Of a stretch of DNA of 64,000 nucleotides, positions 18,822 through 27,272 are shown piece after piece (the stretch's first letter is position 1; each line of letters opens with the position of its first letter). The notes beneath the pieces were generated by a model that worked only from the letters and a program-made list of their open reading frames with translations, did no database searches and was not told where the DNA came from. This DNA is from Enterococcus gallinarum NBRC 100675 (GTDB taxonomy: Bacteria; Bacillota; Bacilli; Lactobacillales; Enterococcaceae), in NCBI RefSeq assembly GCF_001544275.1, contig NZ_BCQE01000008.1:62001-126000 (forward strand), read 5' to 3'. The translations under genes were made by a program, and so were the position numbers.

Positions 18822-20312
18822 TCAATCCAGTGATTCGTAACTTTGCTCATACTTCTCTCGAAATTCTTTTGGCGTCAGACCATTCAACTTCTTGAACATC
18901 TTTGAAAAATAATTCGTATTATTGTATCCGATCGCGTCGGCAATCTCATTGATCGTTTGCCCCGTATGCAGCAGAAGCTGCTGAGCTTTTTTGATCCGAA
19001 TAAAATTGACGTATTGATTAAAGCTTAATTCCGTTTCTTTTTTGAACACTTGTCCCAGATAGACTACACTAACATGCAGAGCTTCGGCAGCCGATTTAAC
19101 CGTCAGCTCTTGCGTATAGTGCTCTTCAATCATGCCAACCGCTTTTTGAACAATCTCAGAATAACGCTTTTGCTGAGGCTGGTCTTTGGCCAACTGCAAA
19201 ATCTCGTTGAAGAGCTGACGCAGTACCTGGATCGTATTCGATGCTCGAATCCGAGTGATGATCCGATCATAATTTTCTCTAGTCAAAGCAGGGAACTGGC
19301 GGTAAATATCATTGAATAATAGAAAGGCTACGTAACGGACATGCTCAGGGTCAGCCTGCATCCCCTCGAGACTTGAAAAGATTTTGTCTAATTCATCTTG
19401 AACGGTTTTTGTATCCCCGATCGTCAATGCTTTATTGAAAGAGAGAAAAGGTAGCGCTTCGTTGCGGTCTAAGATATCGACTTGAATGATTTGTTCATTA
19501 AGCAGCAAATCCGGGTAAAAGGTCTGCAGTGATTGGACTTGCTTGATTTTCTCATACCCTTTATATAAGTTTTCCCATTCATTGATCGTTTCACTGACCA
19601 CCAATTGCCAATCCCCTGCTAGAATCGCTGACAGTTCTTTGAGCAGACACCAGAGACGTTGACGTTCACCATAAAAAACGATCAGCAACTGATTCTCTCC
19701 CAATCGTCCTGGCAGTAGCAATGGCTGTTCTTTTTCGACAAAAAAACGAAACCCATTTTCTAAGATTTCAGGCGTCCCTGTCAGCTGTAGAATCGTATAA
19801 GGCGGATGGATGGGTTGTGTGGACTGTTCCAATAATAAGTGGTACTCACTTTCATTTAATTCATCATTCAGCCAAAGTAACAAGCTGGATTCTCGATACA
19901 AGTCATTTTGTTCATCGATTCGTTGCTGATGTGCCAGTTCCTCCGCAATTGCCTGCACACTTTCATAGAGTTCAACCTTGTTAACTGGCTTAACGAGATA
20001 ATTTCGGACTCCTAACTGCATGCCTTGCTTCACAAAAGCAAATTCTTGATAACCAGATAAAATGATGGAAAAAAAAGTATTGCCTTTTGCCTGTGCTTTA
20101 GCGATCATATCAATCCCATTCATTTCCGGCATGCGAATATCAGTGATCAGTAGATCAATGGCTTGTGTTTCTAAATATTCCAACGCTTCAGAAGCGCTTT
20201 TAGCTGTGTGAACGACTTCAAAGCCTAATTCTTGCCAAGGAATGATCATCTTTAGACCTTCTAGAATCATGTACTCATCGTCCACAAACATGGCTTTATA
20301 TAAACTCATCAT
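18822..20312 (-). CDS. YesN-type response regulator (receiver + AraC HTH)
   Basis: 496 aa. The N-terminal receiver has acidic residues Asp11-Asp12, the phospho-acceptor Asp58 in ITDIRMPEMNG, and Lys in LVKPVNK near residue 108. A long middle region without a recognised motif follows. The C-terminal 100 residues form an AraC-type double helix-turn-helix with IADAIGYNNTNYFSKMFKK and LTPKEFREKY. It overlaps the sensor kinase by 17 nt. The pair sits directly behind a DUF624 gene and next to a glycan ABC importer and mannosidases, which are the likely targets. In pneumococcus a YesMN-type system (TCS07) is reported to control N-glycan use. Confidence 0.9.
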   Translation of the reverse strand: MMSLYKAMFVDDEYMILEGLKMIIPWQELGFEVVHTAKSASEALEYLETQAIDLLITDIRMPEMNGIDMIAKAQAKGNTFFSIILSGYQEFAFVKQGMQLGVRNYLVKPVNKVELYESVQAIAEELAHQQRIDEQNDLYRESSLLLWLNDELNESEYHLLLEQSTQPIHPPYTILQLTGTPEILENGFRFFVEKEQPLLLPGRLGENQLLIVFYGERQRLWCLLKELSAILAGDWQLVVSETINEWENLYKGYEKIKQVQSLQTFYPDLLLNEQIIQVDILDRNEALPFLSFNKALTIGDTKTVQDELDKIFSSLEGMQADPEHVRYVAFLLFNDIYRQFPALTRENYDRIITRIRASNTIQVLRQLFNEILQLAKDQPQQKRYSEIVQKAVGMIEEHYTQELTVKSAAEALHVSVVYLGQVFKKETELSFNQYVNFIRIKKAQQLLLHTGQTINEIADAIGYNNTNYFSKMFKKLNGLTPKEFREKYEQSYESLD

Positions 20313-22056
20313 TCAACATCTCCTCATCGATCGCAATGGAAATCTTGAATCCGTGATTTTTTTCAGATTCAACTTCCATCTGATAATGATCGCCAAACAT
20401 CCCCCTTAATCGTTCATGAACATTTTTCATGCCTATGGATGTTTGTACGACGACTCGGTCATCTGCAAGCTCTTGGCGGATCATCGCTAATTGCTCTGGA
20501 TCTGCTCCTTTTCCGTTGTCCCGTACTTGCAAAAGAATCTTGCCATTTTGTCGGAAGGCTTTGATACTGATGGCATTATCATTTCGCTGATAGTCGATTC
20601 CATGCACAAAATAATTTTCTACTAAAGGTTGCAAAGTGAACTTAGGCAAGAGCAGATGTTTCAGATCTTCTTCGATAGTTACGTGATAGGCGATTTTATC
20701 TGGATACCTCATTTGATACAAGTAAACGTATTTCTCGCAAAACGTCACTTCTTCTGCCAATGTTTTGATCTTTTCCTGTGTCGTATTGTTGCGCAAAAGT
20801 GCCGAAAAAGCGTATACGACATCCGCTAATTCTTCCTGCTGGCGGCTCAATGCGTACATCCGAATGTATTCGAGTGTATTGTATAAGAAATGAGGATTGA
20901 TCTGAGCCTGCAATGCCCGCATATCCGCATCCCGCTGTTTGATTTCCAGGGTATAGATGTCCTCAATGTAGTCATTGATACTGCCTGTCATTTGATTGAT
21001 CGCCTCGGCGATCGTTTTTAATTCTTGTTGAACCCCCGTGGTATCAATGCGCTCATTAAAATCTCCGTGACTGACTTTTTGGGTTGCTTGAACGATCTGT
21101 TTGACCTGCTGGGTGTAACGCTTAAACGTACGATGCAAAATCAATAGCAGCACAAAAAGAATCAGCGTACCGCAACCAAAAATCAACAATGTATAATTTA
21201 GGACATCCCGCCAAATCACTTGCTTATCTAGTAAAACCAGCGTGATTTCTCCGTTGATATTCCCTTGTTTTTTTATGTAAAAATCATGGGACAATTTCGG
21301 CACGATCTCTTTTTGATTGTTGGCCATTGCTTGATCGATTTTGTCGATCATCGCCTGATTCAGATTCGGTGCATCTTTATAGAGACGCTGTCCACTGCTT
21401 GTGTATATGAAACTTTTGATACCGTGTTCTCTATTTTCATCACTACGATTAGCTAATACATTCTCTTCATTAAATACCACAAACACTTGTCCCATTGGTT
21501 GCGCAAAATTACTCGGTTGTGCGATCGACCGCGCAAAATATAGGCGATTTTTCAATTGGATCTGATCGCCCCGCAGTTTCTCTCCGTAAGGTCTGTCTGG
21601 TGTAGCAACTAGATATTCTTTGCTTTCATCCAATTGAACGATGATTTCTTCAATGTCAGGATGACTGCTGATCAAACGGTAAAGGATATTTGGCAGATAA
21701 ATATTTTGTCCTGATTGTCGAAACATATCATTACTATAGGAAAAATAATCGGCGATCGATAACTGTAAATAGTTGCGCAATGATTCAAAGGTGGCATCCG
21801 AACTGGTGAATTCTCCTAATACTTCAGAAACAATCGTATTACGCTCTTGGATATACGTATCTAAATACGTGCTTGTTGCATCGACGAGTCGATTACTCAT
21901 CCGAAACCGATCCACACCCGTATAGACACTCAACCCTAACATGATCAAAATCGAAATCAGAATCAACAAGGCACTATAAAGCTGCATCAATTGATTGATC
22001 AGGAAGTCACGCTTGAAAAGGGCTAAGATTCGTTTATTCATATTGCAGTTTTCCAT
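20296..22056 (-). CDS. YesM-type sensor histidine kinase
   Basis: 586 aa membrane kinase. Two membrane segments (about residues 24-45 and 288-307) flank an extracellular sensor of about 240 residues. Then come a HAMP domain (about 308-360), the His_kinase box with His389 in INPHFLYNTLEYIRM, and the ATPase lid motif RDNGKGAD near residue 527. The His-Phe-Leu-Tyr-Asn-Thr pattern is the mark of the LytS/YesM class. An alternative start at 22041 (MNKRILAL) is equally plausible, as neither has a clear ribosome binding site; both overlap the DUF624 gene. The probable signal is an extracellular glycan. Confidence 0.9.
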   Translation of the reverse strand: MENCNMNKRILALFKRDFLINQLMQLYSALLILISILIMLGLSVYTGVDRFRMSNRLVDATSTYLDTYIQERNTIVSEVLGEFTSSDATFESLRNYLQLSIADYFSYSNDMFRQSGQNIYLPNILYRLISSHPDIEEIIVQLDESKEYLVATPDRPYGEKLRGDQIQLKNRLYFARSIAQPSNFAQPMGQVFVVFNEENVLANRSDENREHGIKSFIYTSSGQRLYKDAPNLNQAMIDKIDQAMANNQKEIVPKLSHDFYIKKQGNINGEITLVLLDKQVIWRDVLNYTLLIFGCGTLILFVLLLILHRTFKRYTQQVKQIVQATQKVSHGDFNERIDTTGVQQELKTIAEAINQMTGSINDYIEDIYTLEIKQRDADMRALQAQINPHFLYNTLEYIRMYALSRQQEELADVVYAFSALLRNNTTQEKIKTLAEEVTFCEKYVYLYQMRYPDKIAYHVTIEEDLKHLLLPKFTLQPLVENYFVHGIDYQRNDNAISIKAFRQNGKILLQVRDNGKGADPEQLAMIRQELADDRVVVQTSIGMKNVHERLRGMFGDHYQMEVESEKNHGFKISIAIDEEMLNDEFI

Positions 22057-22654
22057 CGATCAATGCGCGGTCTTTCCGGGAAGCGGAATGGACCCATAAT
22101 AAGATCAAACTGAAGGTACCAAATAAAAACAATCCTTTCATGCTCCAAGTAAACACCAAAATACCTACGAGACCAAAAATGACTTTAGCGAAGGTGCCAA
22201 AATTTAGAAATAAACTGACAAATGCCAGTTTGATCGTATTCAATAAAGAGGTTTCATAAATTGATTCAAACAATAAGCTATACAAATACAGTAGAATCAA
22301 GAGACCACTTACTACTACTAGCAAAAAGTCGATCATCAGCCACAGTAGTCCTTGGATCTGACTGGAGAGATACAAATTATACGCTGCGATCGCCAGCAAA
22401 CCGAAAAATAAATAAAAACGGGCGTTGGCTCGCCAAAAGTTTTGCTTCCAACAGCGAAAGGCCTTCCTAAACGATTGGTCCTCGTAAGATAAGCCCTCTT
22501 CTTCGATCAAATCACTGATAGTTTGAAATGCCGGACCAACCCCAAACAAAACTGCGCCCATCATTGTAAACAATACGAAGAAAAGATTCAGTTTAATGAC
22601 CGCCCAAATCAGACGAAAAGCCTTCACTAACCCTCCACTTGTTGTCTCTTTCAT
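22034..22654 (-). CDS. DUF624 (YesL-family) membrane protein
   Basis: 206 aa, four to five membrane segments, of the YesL/DUF624 family, which is regularly encoded with YesMN kinases and carbohydrate ABC importers; its biochemical role is unproven. The start follows GAGGAAGA. The stop overlaps the kinase gene by 23 nt, giving a YesL-YesM-YesN operon. A second DUF624 protein is encoded at 59006-59629 next to another sugar importer. Confidence 0.85.
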   Translation of the reverse strand: MKETTSGGLVKAFRLIWAVIKLNLFFVLFTMMGAVLFGVGPAFQTISDLIEEEGLSYEDQSFRKAFRCWKQNFWRANARFYLFFGLLAIAAYNLYLSSQIQGLLWLMIDFLLVVVSGLLILLYLYSLLFESIYETSLLNTIKLAFVSLFLNFGTFAKVIFGLVGILVFTWSMKGLFLFGTFSLILLWVHSASRKDRALIDGKLQYE

Positions 22655-22774
22655 TCTTCCTCATCCCCTCTTGATATTTGCCCGTTTTATTATAGCGTTT
22701 TTTTGTCACTTCTCAAAATGCAAGTCCTTACTTTTTCTGTATCTTATCGCCGCTTATTCTATTATGTACAACAA

Positions 22775-22812
22775 ATGAGGAGTGACGAAATCATTCATCG
22801 GCTACTCCTCAT
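22775..22812 (-). terminator. Terminator after the glycan-binding lipoprotein gene
   Basis: Stem ATGAGGAGT (22775-22783) / ACTCCTCAT (22804-22812), followed on the minus strand by TTGTTG. It lies between the ABC operon and the YesL gene; the T tract is weak. Confidence 0.55.
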
Positions 22813-22850
22813 CTGCTCCTACGCGCAGTTGCTCCGCTTATTTTAACTAA

Positions 22851-24323
22851 TTATTTTCCAGATTCACGGTATTCATCGAATTGTTTTTGCATTTCATCAC
22901 GAACTTTGTCCCAACCAGCTGTTTTCAATTCTTCCACTAGTTTTGGCACATTTTCTTCTGGATCGATGGTCCCTGTAGCCAGACTTGCTTTGTAACGATT
23001 CATGACATTGGCGATGTTGGTGATTTCAGTCTTCACGCTATCCGTTTTAAAGTTGAAACCTAAAATTGGTGATTCTTCGGCTTTAGCAATGTTTTCGTCA
23101 CGTTCTTTGATCATTTCATCAGTGATCGATTCTTGCGTATACAAGATCATATTGTTCCCAGTATTCCATGCCGCCATATGAGTGTTTGGTTTGTAGCCAT
23201 CCAACAATTTGATTTTGTTGTCTTGCCCTTCCACTTTTTCCCATGCTTCTCCTTCAACACCCCAGACAAGTCCATTCAACAATTCAGGGTCACTGTTTAA
23301 CAAACCAAGGAATTCAACGGCTTTTTCTTTGTTTTTAGAAACATTTGCCACCACAAAGTTCGCCATTTGGGCTTGCCCTGTTGATTTCAATTGTTTGGTA
23401 AGCGGACGAGAAATCAATTCGTGACCGGCAGCATTGTTCAAAATTGTATCGCCGTAATCCATTGGACCTTGGGTTTCTTCACGCATAAACCAAGTATTTC
23501 CTTCTAATGGATAGCCAGTGGTATTGGTTGCGGCATCTGTTGGGATCAATCCTTCTTTGTACCATTTGTGCATCAATTTCAAGTTTGCCATTTGTTCATC
23601 ATCTTCATATGGGTTGATGATTTTTGTAGTGTCTCCGTCAAGTTTGACCGCAAATGGATAGTCTTTCCCCATGACATAGTCATAGTTCCCTGAAATGTTG
23701 AAGGTTTGACCAATTGCGAAGCTGGCAATATTCGGTTCCTTCTCATGGAATTTTTTCAAGGCATCTTCTGCATCAGCATAAGAATTGATATTGCTGATAT
23801 CAATGTCGTATTTATCGAGATATTGTTTATTGAATGTCAATACTTGTTGCGCATACACGTTTCCATTAACAGGAAAGGCATACAGCTTGCCATCGATGGT
23901 GTTGCCTTTGATATATGATTCGTCTAATTGATCATAAGCTTCCTTAGCATATTTTGGTGCGAGGTCGGTCAGATCCGCATATGCTCCTTTTTGGGCATTT
24001 GCCACAAAATTAGATGCAAAAGAGATATCATAGTTTTCACCAGAAGAAATGATCGTGCTCATTTTTTGATCCCAATCACCCCAGCCAATATACTGCAGAT
24101 CGATCTTGGCATTGATTTTTTCCTCGATTCGTTTGTTGGCGATCTCCATCAATTGATCGAAGTTCTCTGGTTTGTCCCCTACTTGATACATCAACAAAGT
24201 CGTTACGCCATCTGCACTATTAGAATCAGAATCCGACGACTCCCCGTTTGACCCGCAAGCAGCTAAGCTCAACAGCATTGCTGAAGCGAATCCTGCAAAC
24301 ATTGTTTTTTTCCACGATTTCAT
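22851..24323 (-). CDS. Glycan ABC transporter substrate-binding lipoprotein (LplA/NgtS-like)
   Basis: 490 aa extracellular solute-binding protein. The start at 24323 (MKSWKKTMF) is preceded by TAGGAGGAAAACAA. The signal peptide ends LAAC with Cys23, then an Asn/Ser-rich linker. The mature part has the family form LLMYQVGDKPENFDQLMEIAN and IDLQYIGWGDWDQKM. Length and the two downstream-type permeases match the Lpl/YtcQ group that binds larger oligosaccharides. With the mannosidases upstream, an N-glycan-derived mannooligosaccharide is the likely ligand, as for pneumococcal NgtS; this is inference. It is the third gene of the permease operon. Confidence 0.87.
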   Translation of the reverse strand: MKSWKKTMFAGFASAMLLSLAACGSNGESSDSDSNSADGVTTLLMYQVGDKPENFDQLMEIANKRIEEKINAKIDLQYIGWGDWDQKMSTIISSGENYDISFASNFVANAQKGAYADLTDLAPKYAKEAYDQLDESYIKGNTIDGKLYAFPVNGNVYAQQVLTFNKQYLDKYDIDISNINSYADAEDALKKFHEKEPNIASFAIGQTFNISGNYDYVMGKDYPFAVKLDGDTTKIINPYEDDEQMANLKLMHKWYKEGLIPTDAATNTTGYPLEGNTWFMREETQGPMDYGDTILNNAAGHELISRPLTKQLKSTGQAQMANFVVANVSKNKEKAVEFLGLLNSDPELLNGLVWGVEGEAWEKVEGQDNKIKLLDGYKPNTHMAAWNTGNNMILYTQESITDEMIKERDENIAKAEESPILGFNFKTDSVKTEITNIANVMNRYKASLATGTIDPEENVPKLVEELKTAGWDKVRDEMQKQFDEYRESGK

Positions 24324-24345
24324 TTGTTTTCCTCCTATATCCTTA

Positions 24346-25266
24346 TTATTCTTTGACACCGCCAATTGTCAAGCCGCCCACGAAATATCGTTGGAAAAAT
24401 GGGTAAGTAATGGCAATTGGTAATGTTGCTACTACAACGATTGCCATCCGAGCAGTCTCGTTTGGCAGTGCGGCCAATCCACCTTGAACTTGAGCGGCCA
24501 TACCGGTACTTTTAGCTAGATAATCCAAGTTCGATTGAATCCGCATCAATAGTGCTTGTAAGGGCACTAGTGAATCCTTTTGAATGTATAACAATGCATT
24601 GAACCAATCATTCCAGTAACCAAGTGCCGCAAATAAACTGATCGTAGCGATTCCTGGAACCGCTAATGGTAAGACGATCGATAAGAAAATCTTCATTTCG
24701 CTGGCACCATCGATCCGAGCTGACTCAATAATACTGTCTGGCACAGTCTTCTTGAAGAAAGTCCGCATCACTAAAATATTGAAAGGGCCTAATGCAATCG
24801 GCAAAATCAATGCCCAAATCGTGTCTTTTAATTGAATCAAATTAACCATTACTAGGTAATTCGCTACCATTCCTGGGGCAAAAAGCATCGTTACCAATGC
24901 AAAGAGCGTAAAGAATCGCCGAAATGGGAAATTGGAACGAGAAATCACATAGGCATACAATGAAGTCATCGTTGCATTGATGACTGTTCCGAAGACGGTG
25001 ATAAAGACGGAGATCCCAAATGCTTGAAAAATCTTACTGCTCATGGCGCCACTAAAGAGATAGCTATAGGCTGCAAAAGAAAATTCACCGGGCCAAAAGC
25101 GATAGCCATTCTCAGCTAGCGAAGTTTCACTTGTCAGAGAAATTGCAATTACAAATAAAAATGGTAAGACACAAGAAAAGGCAAATAGCGCCAAAACAAT
25201 ATTGAAAATCAGGTTGACCGTTGGATTAAAGGAACGGACTTCGACCTTTGCTACTTTCTTTTTCAT
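24346..25266 (-). CDS. Carbohydrate ABC permease, LplC/YtcP type
   Basis: 306 aa, six membrane segments, binding-protein-dependent permease. The EAA loop contacting the ATPase reads ESARIDGASEMKIF (about residues 185-198). It ends with the family's typical YFVGGLTIGGVKE tail. The gap to the lipoprotein gene is 22 nt and to the partner permease 13 nt. No ATPase gene is present in this operon. Confidence 0.9.
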   Translation of the reverse strand: MKKKVAKVEVRSFNPTVNLIFNIVLALFAFSCVLPFLFVIAISLTSETSLAENGYRFWPGEFSFAAYSYLFSGAMSSKIFQAFGISVFITVFGTVINATMTSLYAYVISRSNFPFRRFFTLFALVTMLFAPGMVANYLVMVNLIQLKDTIWALILPIALGPFNILVMRTFFKKTVPDSIIESARIDGASEMKIFLSIVLPLAVPGIATISLFAALGYWNDWFNALLYIQKDSLVPLQALLMRIQSNLDYLAKSTGMAAQVQGGLAALPNETARMAIVVVATLPIAITYPFFQRYFVGGLTIGGVKE

Positions 25267-25279
25267 TCGTCCATCCTCC

Positions 25280-26215
25280 TTAGAATAATGCTGAATCTGG
25301 TTCTAATTTACGTACCACTAAGTTGGCAGCTAAGAGCAAGCACATACCCACTACGGATTGATAAAGTCCGGCGGCTGCAGTCATGCCAAAGTCACCTGTT
25401 GCAGTCAAGCCGTTATAGATGTAGGTATCTAAAACGGAAGACACTTGATACAATGCGCCTGAGTTACGAGGGACTTGGTAGAATAGACCAAAGTCGGCCC
25501 GGAAGATCCCGCCAATATTCAAAATCAATAAGACAGAGATCATCGGCAATAATTGCGGCAGTGTCACGTTTTTGATTTGTTGCCATTTATTGGCCCCGTC
25601 CACCATCGCTGCTTCATAATAGGTTTGATCGATCCCCATTACCGATGCGTAATAAATGATGCTGTTGTAGCCCAAGCTCTTCCAGACGTTCATGAATACA
25701 AAGATGAATGGCCACCATTTTGGATCGGCATACCAGTTGATTCCTTCACCACCCATGTTGGTGATCCATTGATTGATAATTCCTTTGTCAGGGCTCAAAA
25801 AGGCATAGACAAAATAGGAAATAACTACCCATGAAAGAAAATAAGGCAGCAATGACATGGTGTGATACACTTTAACCAATCGCTTGTTCCGCAATTCACT
25901 CATCACGATCGCAAAGGCGATGGCAAAAAATAGATTGAATGCTAGAAACACGATATTGTAAAGCAATGTATTTCTAGTGATCAGCCAAGCATCATTTGAT
26001 GCAAATAAAAATTTGAAATTATCAAACCCGACCCACGGGCTCTGTTGCAGACTGGCAAAAAATCCGTCTGGTGAAAGACGAAAATCTTTGAATGCAACGA
26101 CATTGACAAATACTGGAATATAGAAAAAAAAGATGAACCAAATGACACCGGGAAGTGCCATTAAGATAAGTGCTTTAAATTGCCACACATTTTTCCAAAA
26201 TCCCTTTTTCTTCAC
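25280..26215 (-). CDS. Carbohydrate ABC permease, LplB/YteP type
   Basis: 311 aa, six membrane segments, first gene of the importer operon. The EAA loop reads EAAMVDGANKWQQIK (about residues 202-216). The start is GTG at 26215, ten nt after AGGAG; an ATG two nt upstream would stop at once (ATG-TGA), and it overlaps the GTG. Upstream lie a cre-like site and the terminator of the kinase gene, so the importer is a separate transcription unit from the mannosidase genes. Confidence 0.9.
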   Translation of the reverse strand: MKKKGFWKNVWQFKALILMALPGVIWFIFFFYIPVFVNVVAFKDFRLSPDGFFASLQQSPWVGFDNFKFLFASNDAWLITRNTLLYNIVFLAFNLFFAIAFAIVMSELRNKRLVKVYHTMSLLPYFLSWVVISYFVYAFLSPDKGIINQWITNMGGEGINWYADPKWWPFIFVFMNVWKSLGYNSIIYYASVMGIDQTYYEAAMVDGANKWQQIKNVTLPQLLPMISVLLILNIGGIFRADFGLFYQVPRNSGALYQVSSVLDTYIYNGLTATGDFGMTAAAGLYQSVVGMCLLLAANLVVRKLEPDSALF

Positions 26216-26241
26216 ATTTGATCAACTCCTTCTGTTATAAG

Positions 26242-26255
26242 AATAACGCTTTCAT
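26242..26255 (-). promoter_or_regulatory. cre-like catabolite control site
   Basis: The minus strand reads ATGAAAGCGTTATT, matching most of the CcpA cre consensus (TGAAARCGYTWWCA), missing the final CA. It lies 27 nt before the start of the glycan importer operon. Repression by CcpA during growth on preferred sugars is the natural inference. Confidence 0.5.
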
Positions 26256-26373
26256 TGTGAATAATTAAGGAACAAACTAAAGGTAAAAAGAAACAAATTA
26301 AAGATTTTGTCTCTTCTATTATCTTTTGTATGATTTTCCCCATCGTTCAAAAGACGATTTTTCTTCACAAAAA

Positions 26374-26400
26374 AACAAGCAGCACGTATTGCTGCTTGTT
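26374..26400 (-). terminator. Intrinsic terminator after the ROK kinase gene
   Basis: Stem AACAAGCAGC / GCTGCTTGTT with T7 on the minus strand, 10 nt after the stop. It closes the GH125-GH38-kinase operon. Confidence 0.9.
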
Positions 26401-26409
26401 TTACTTTTT

Positions 26410-27267
26410 TTATTGGGCTTCTTTTCCTAATAACAGACTGCCAATAATACCGCTTTTGTTCGGCAGCCCCCAAGCAACAATGTATTCTGTGACTGCCGGT
26501 GTTTCCATGTAACCAGCCATTTGTTCAGTAAACTGATCGTGGATCTTCGTCAAAAGATGCGGCTGGTTCATGACTCCTCCTCCTAATACAATTCGATCAG
26601 GGGCAACTGTCAAAGTGATATTCACAAGTGCTTGCCCGATATAAAAGGCTTGTAAATCCCAAATCTCATGATCTTTTGGCAAATGTTGTCCTTTGATTCC
26701 TGTCCGTGCTTCCAGTGAGGGACCAGCTGCTAATCCTTCCAGACAATCTTTGTGGTAGGGACAGGTGCCGACATAATCGTCCTGCGGATACCGTTTCACA
26801 AAAGTATGCCCAACTTCCGGATGACCTGCGCCTTGGAAGATTTCCTCATTGATCACGATTCCAGCTCCAATACCAGTGCCAATAGTTAGATACACACAGC
26901 TGCGCATTCCTTGTGCCGCACCTTGTTTCAGTTCCCCAAAAGCCGCAGCATTGACATCTGTCGTCCAGGCAAAACGAGTGGCGGGATACCGTTTTTTCAA
27001 AGTCCCTAAAAAATCAAACTGCTGCCAGCCTTTTTTGGGTGTTGCTAAGATTTTGCCATACGTTTCTTGTTGAGGATCGATCCCAATCGGACCAAATGAT
27101 CCTACCCCCATGGTGGCTAAGGTGTACTTATCAAAAAAAGCAAAAATAGCAGCCATCGTTTCCTCTGGTGTCGTCGTAGGTAGTGAACACTCATCAATGA
27201 TAGATCGTTCATCAGCGACCGCACAATTCATTTTTGTTCCACCGGCTTCAATTGCACCATAAAACAT
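26410..27267 (-). CDS. ROK-family sugar kinase (fructokinase/mannokinase-like)
   Basis: 285 aa kinase phosphorylating a hexose with ATP. Seen: the phosphate-binding AIEAGGTKMNCAV at the N-terminus, IGTGIGAG near residue 130, and the ROK zinc site (His in PEVGHTFV, then CPYHKDC). The start is taken at ATG 27267, eight nt after AAGGAG; a GTG three codons upstream sits too close to the ribosome binding site. It follows GH38 after 5 nt. With three mannosidases beside it, mannose or fructose is the likely substrate. The pneumococcal GH38/GH125 locus also carries a ROK protein. Confidence 0.87.
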   Translation of the reverse strand: MFYGAIEAGGTKMNCAVADERSIIDECSLPTTTPEETMAAIFAFFDKYTLATMGVGSFGPIGIDPQQETYGKILATPKKGWQQFDFLGTLKKRYPATRFAWTTDVNAAAFGELKQGAAQGMRSCVYLTIGTGIGAGIVINEEIFQGAGHPEVGHTFVKRYPQDDYVGTCPYHKDCLEGLAAGPSLEARTGIKGQHLPKDHEIWDLQAFYIGQALVNITLTVAPDRIVLGGGVMNQPHLLTKIHDQFTEQMAGYMETPAVTEYIVAWGLPNKSGIIGSLLLGKEAQ

Positions 27268-27272
27268 CTTTT

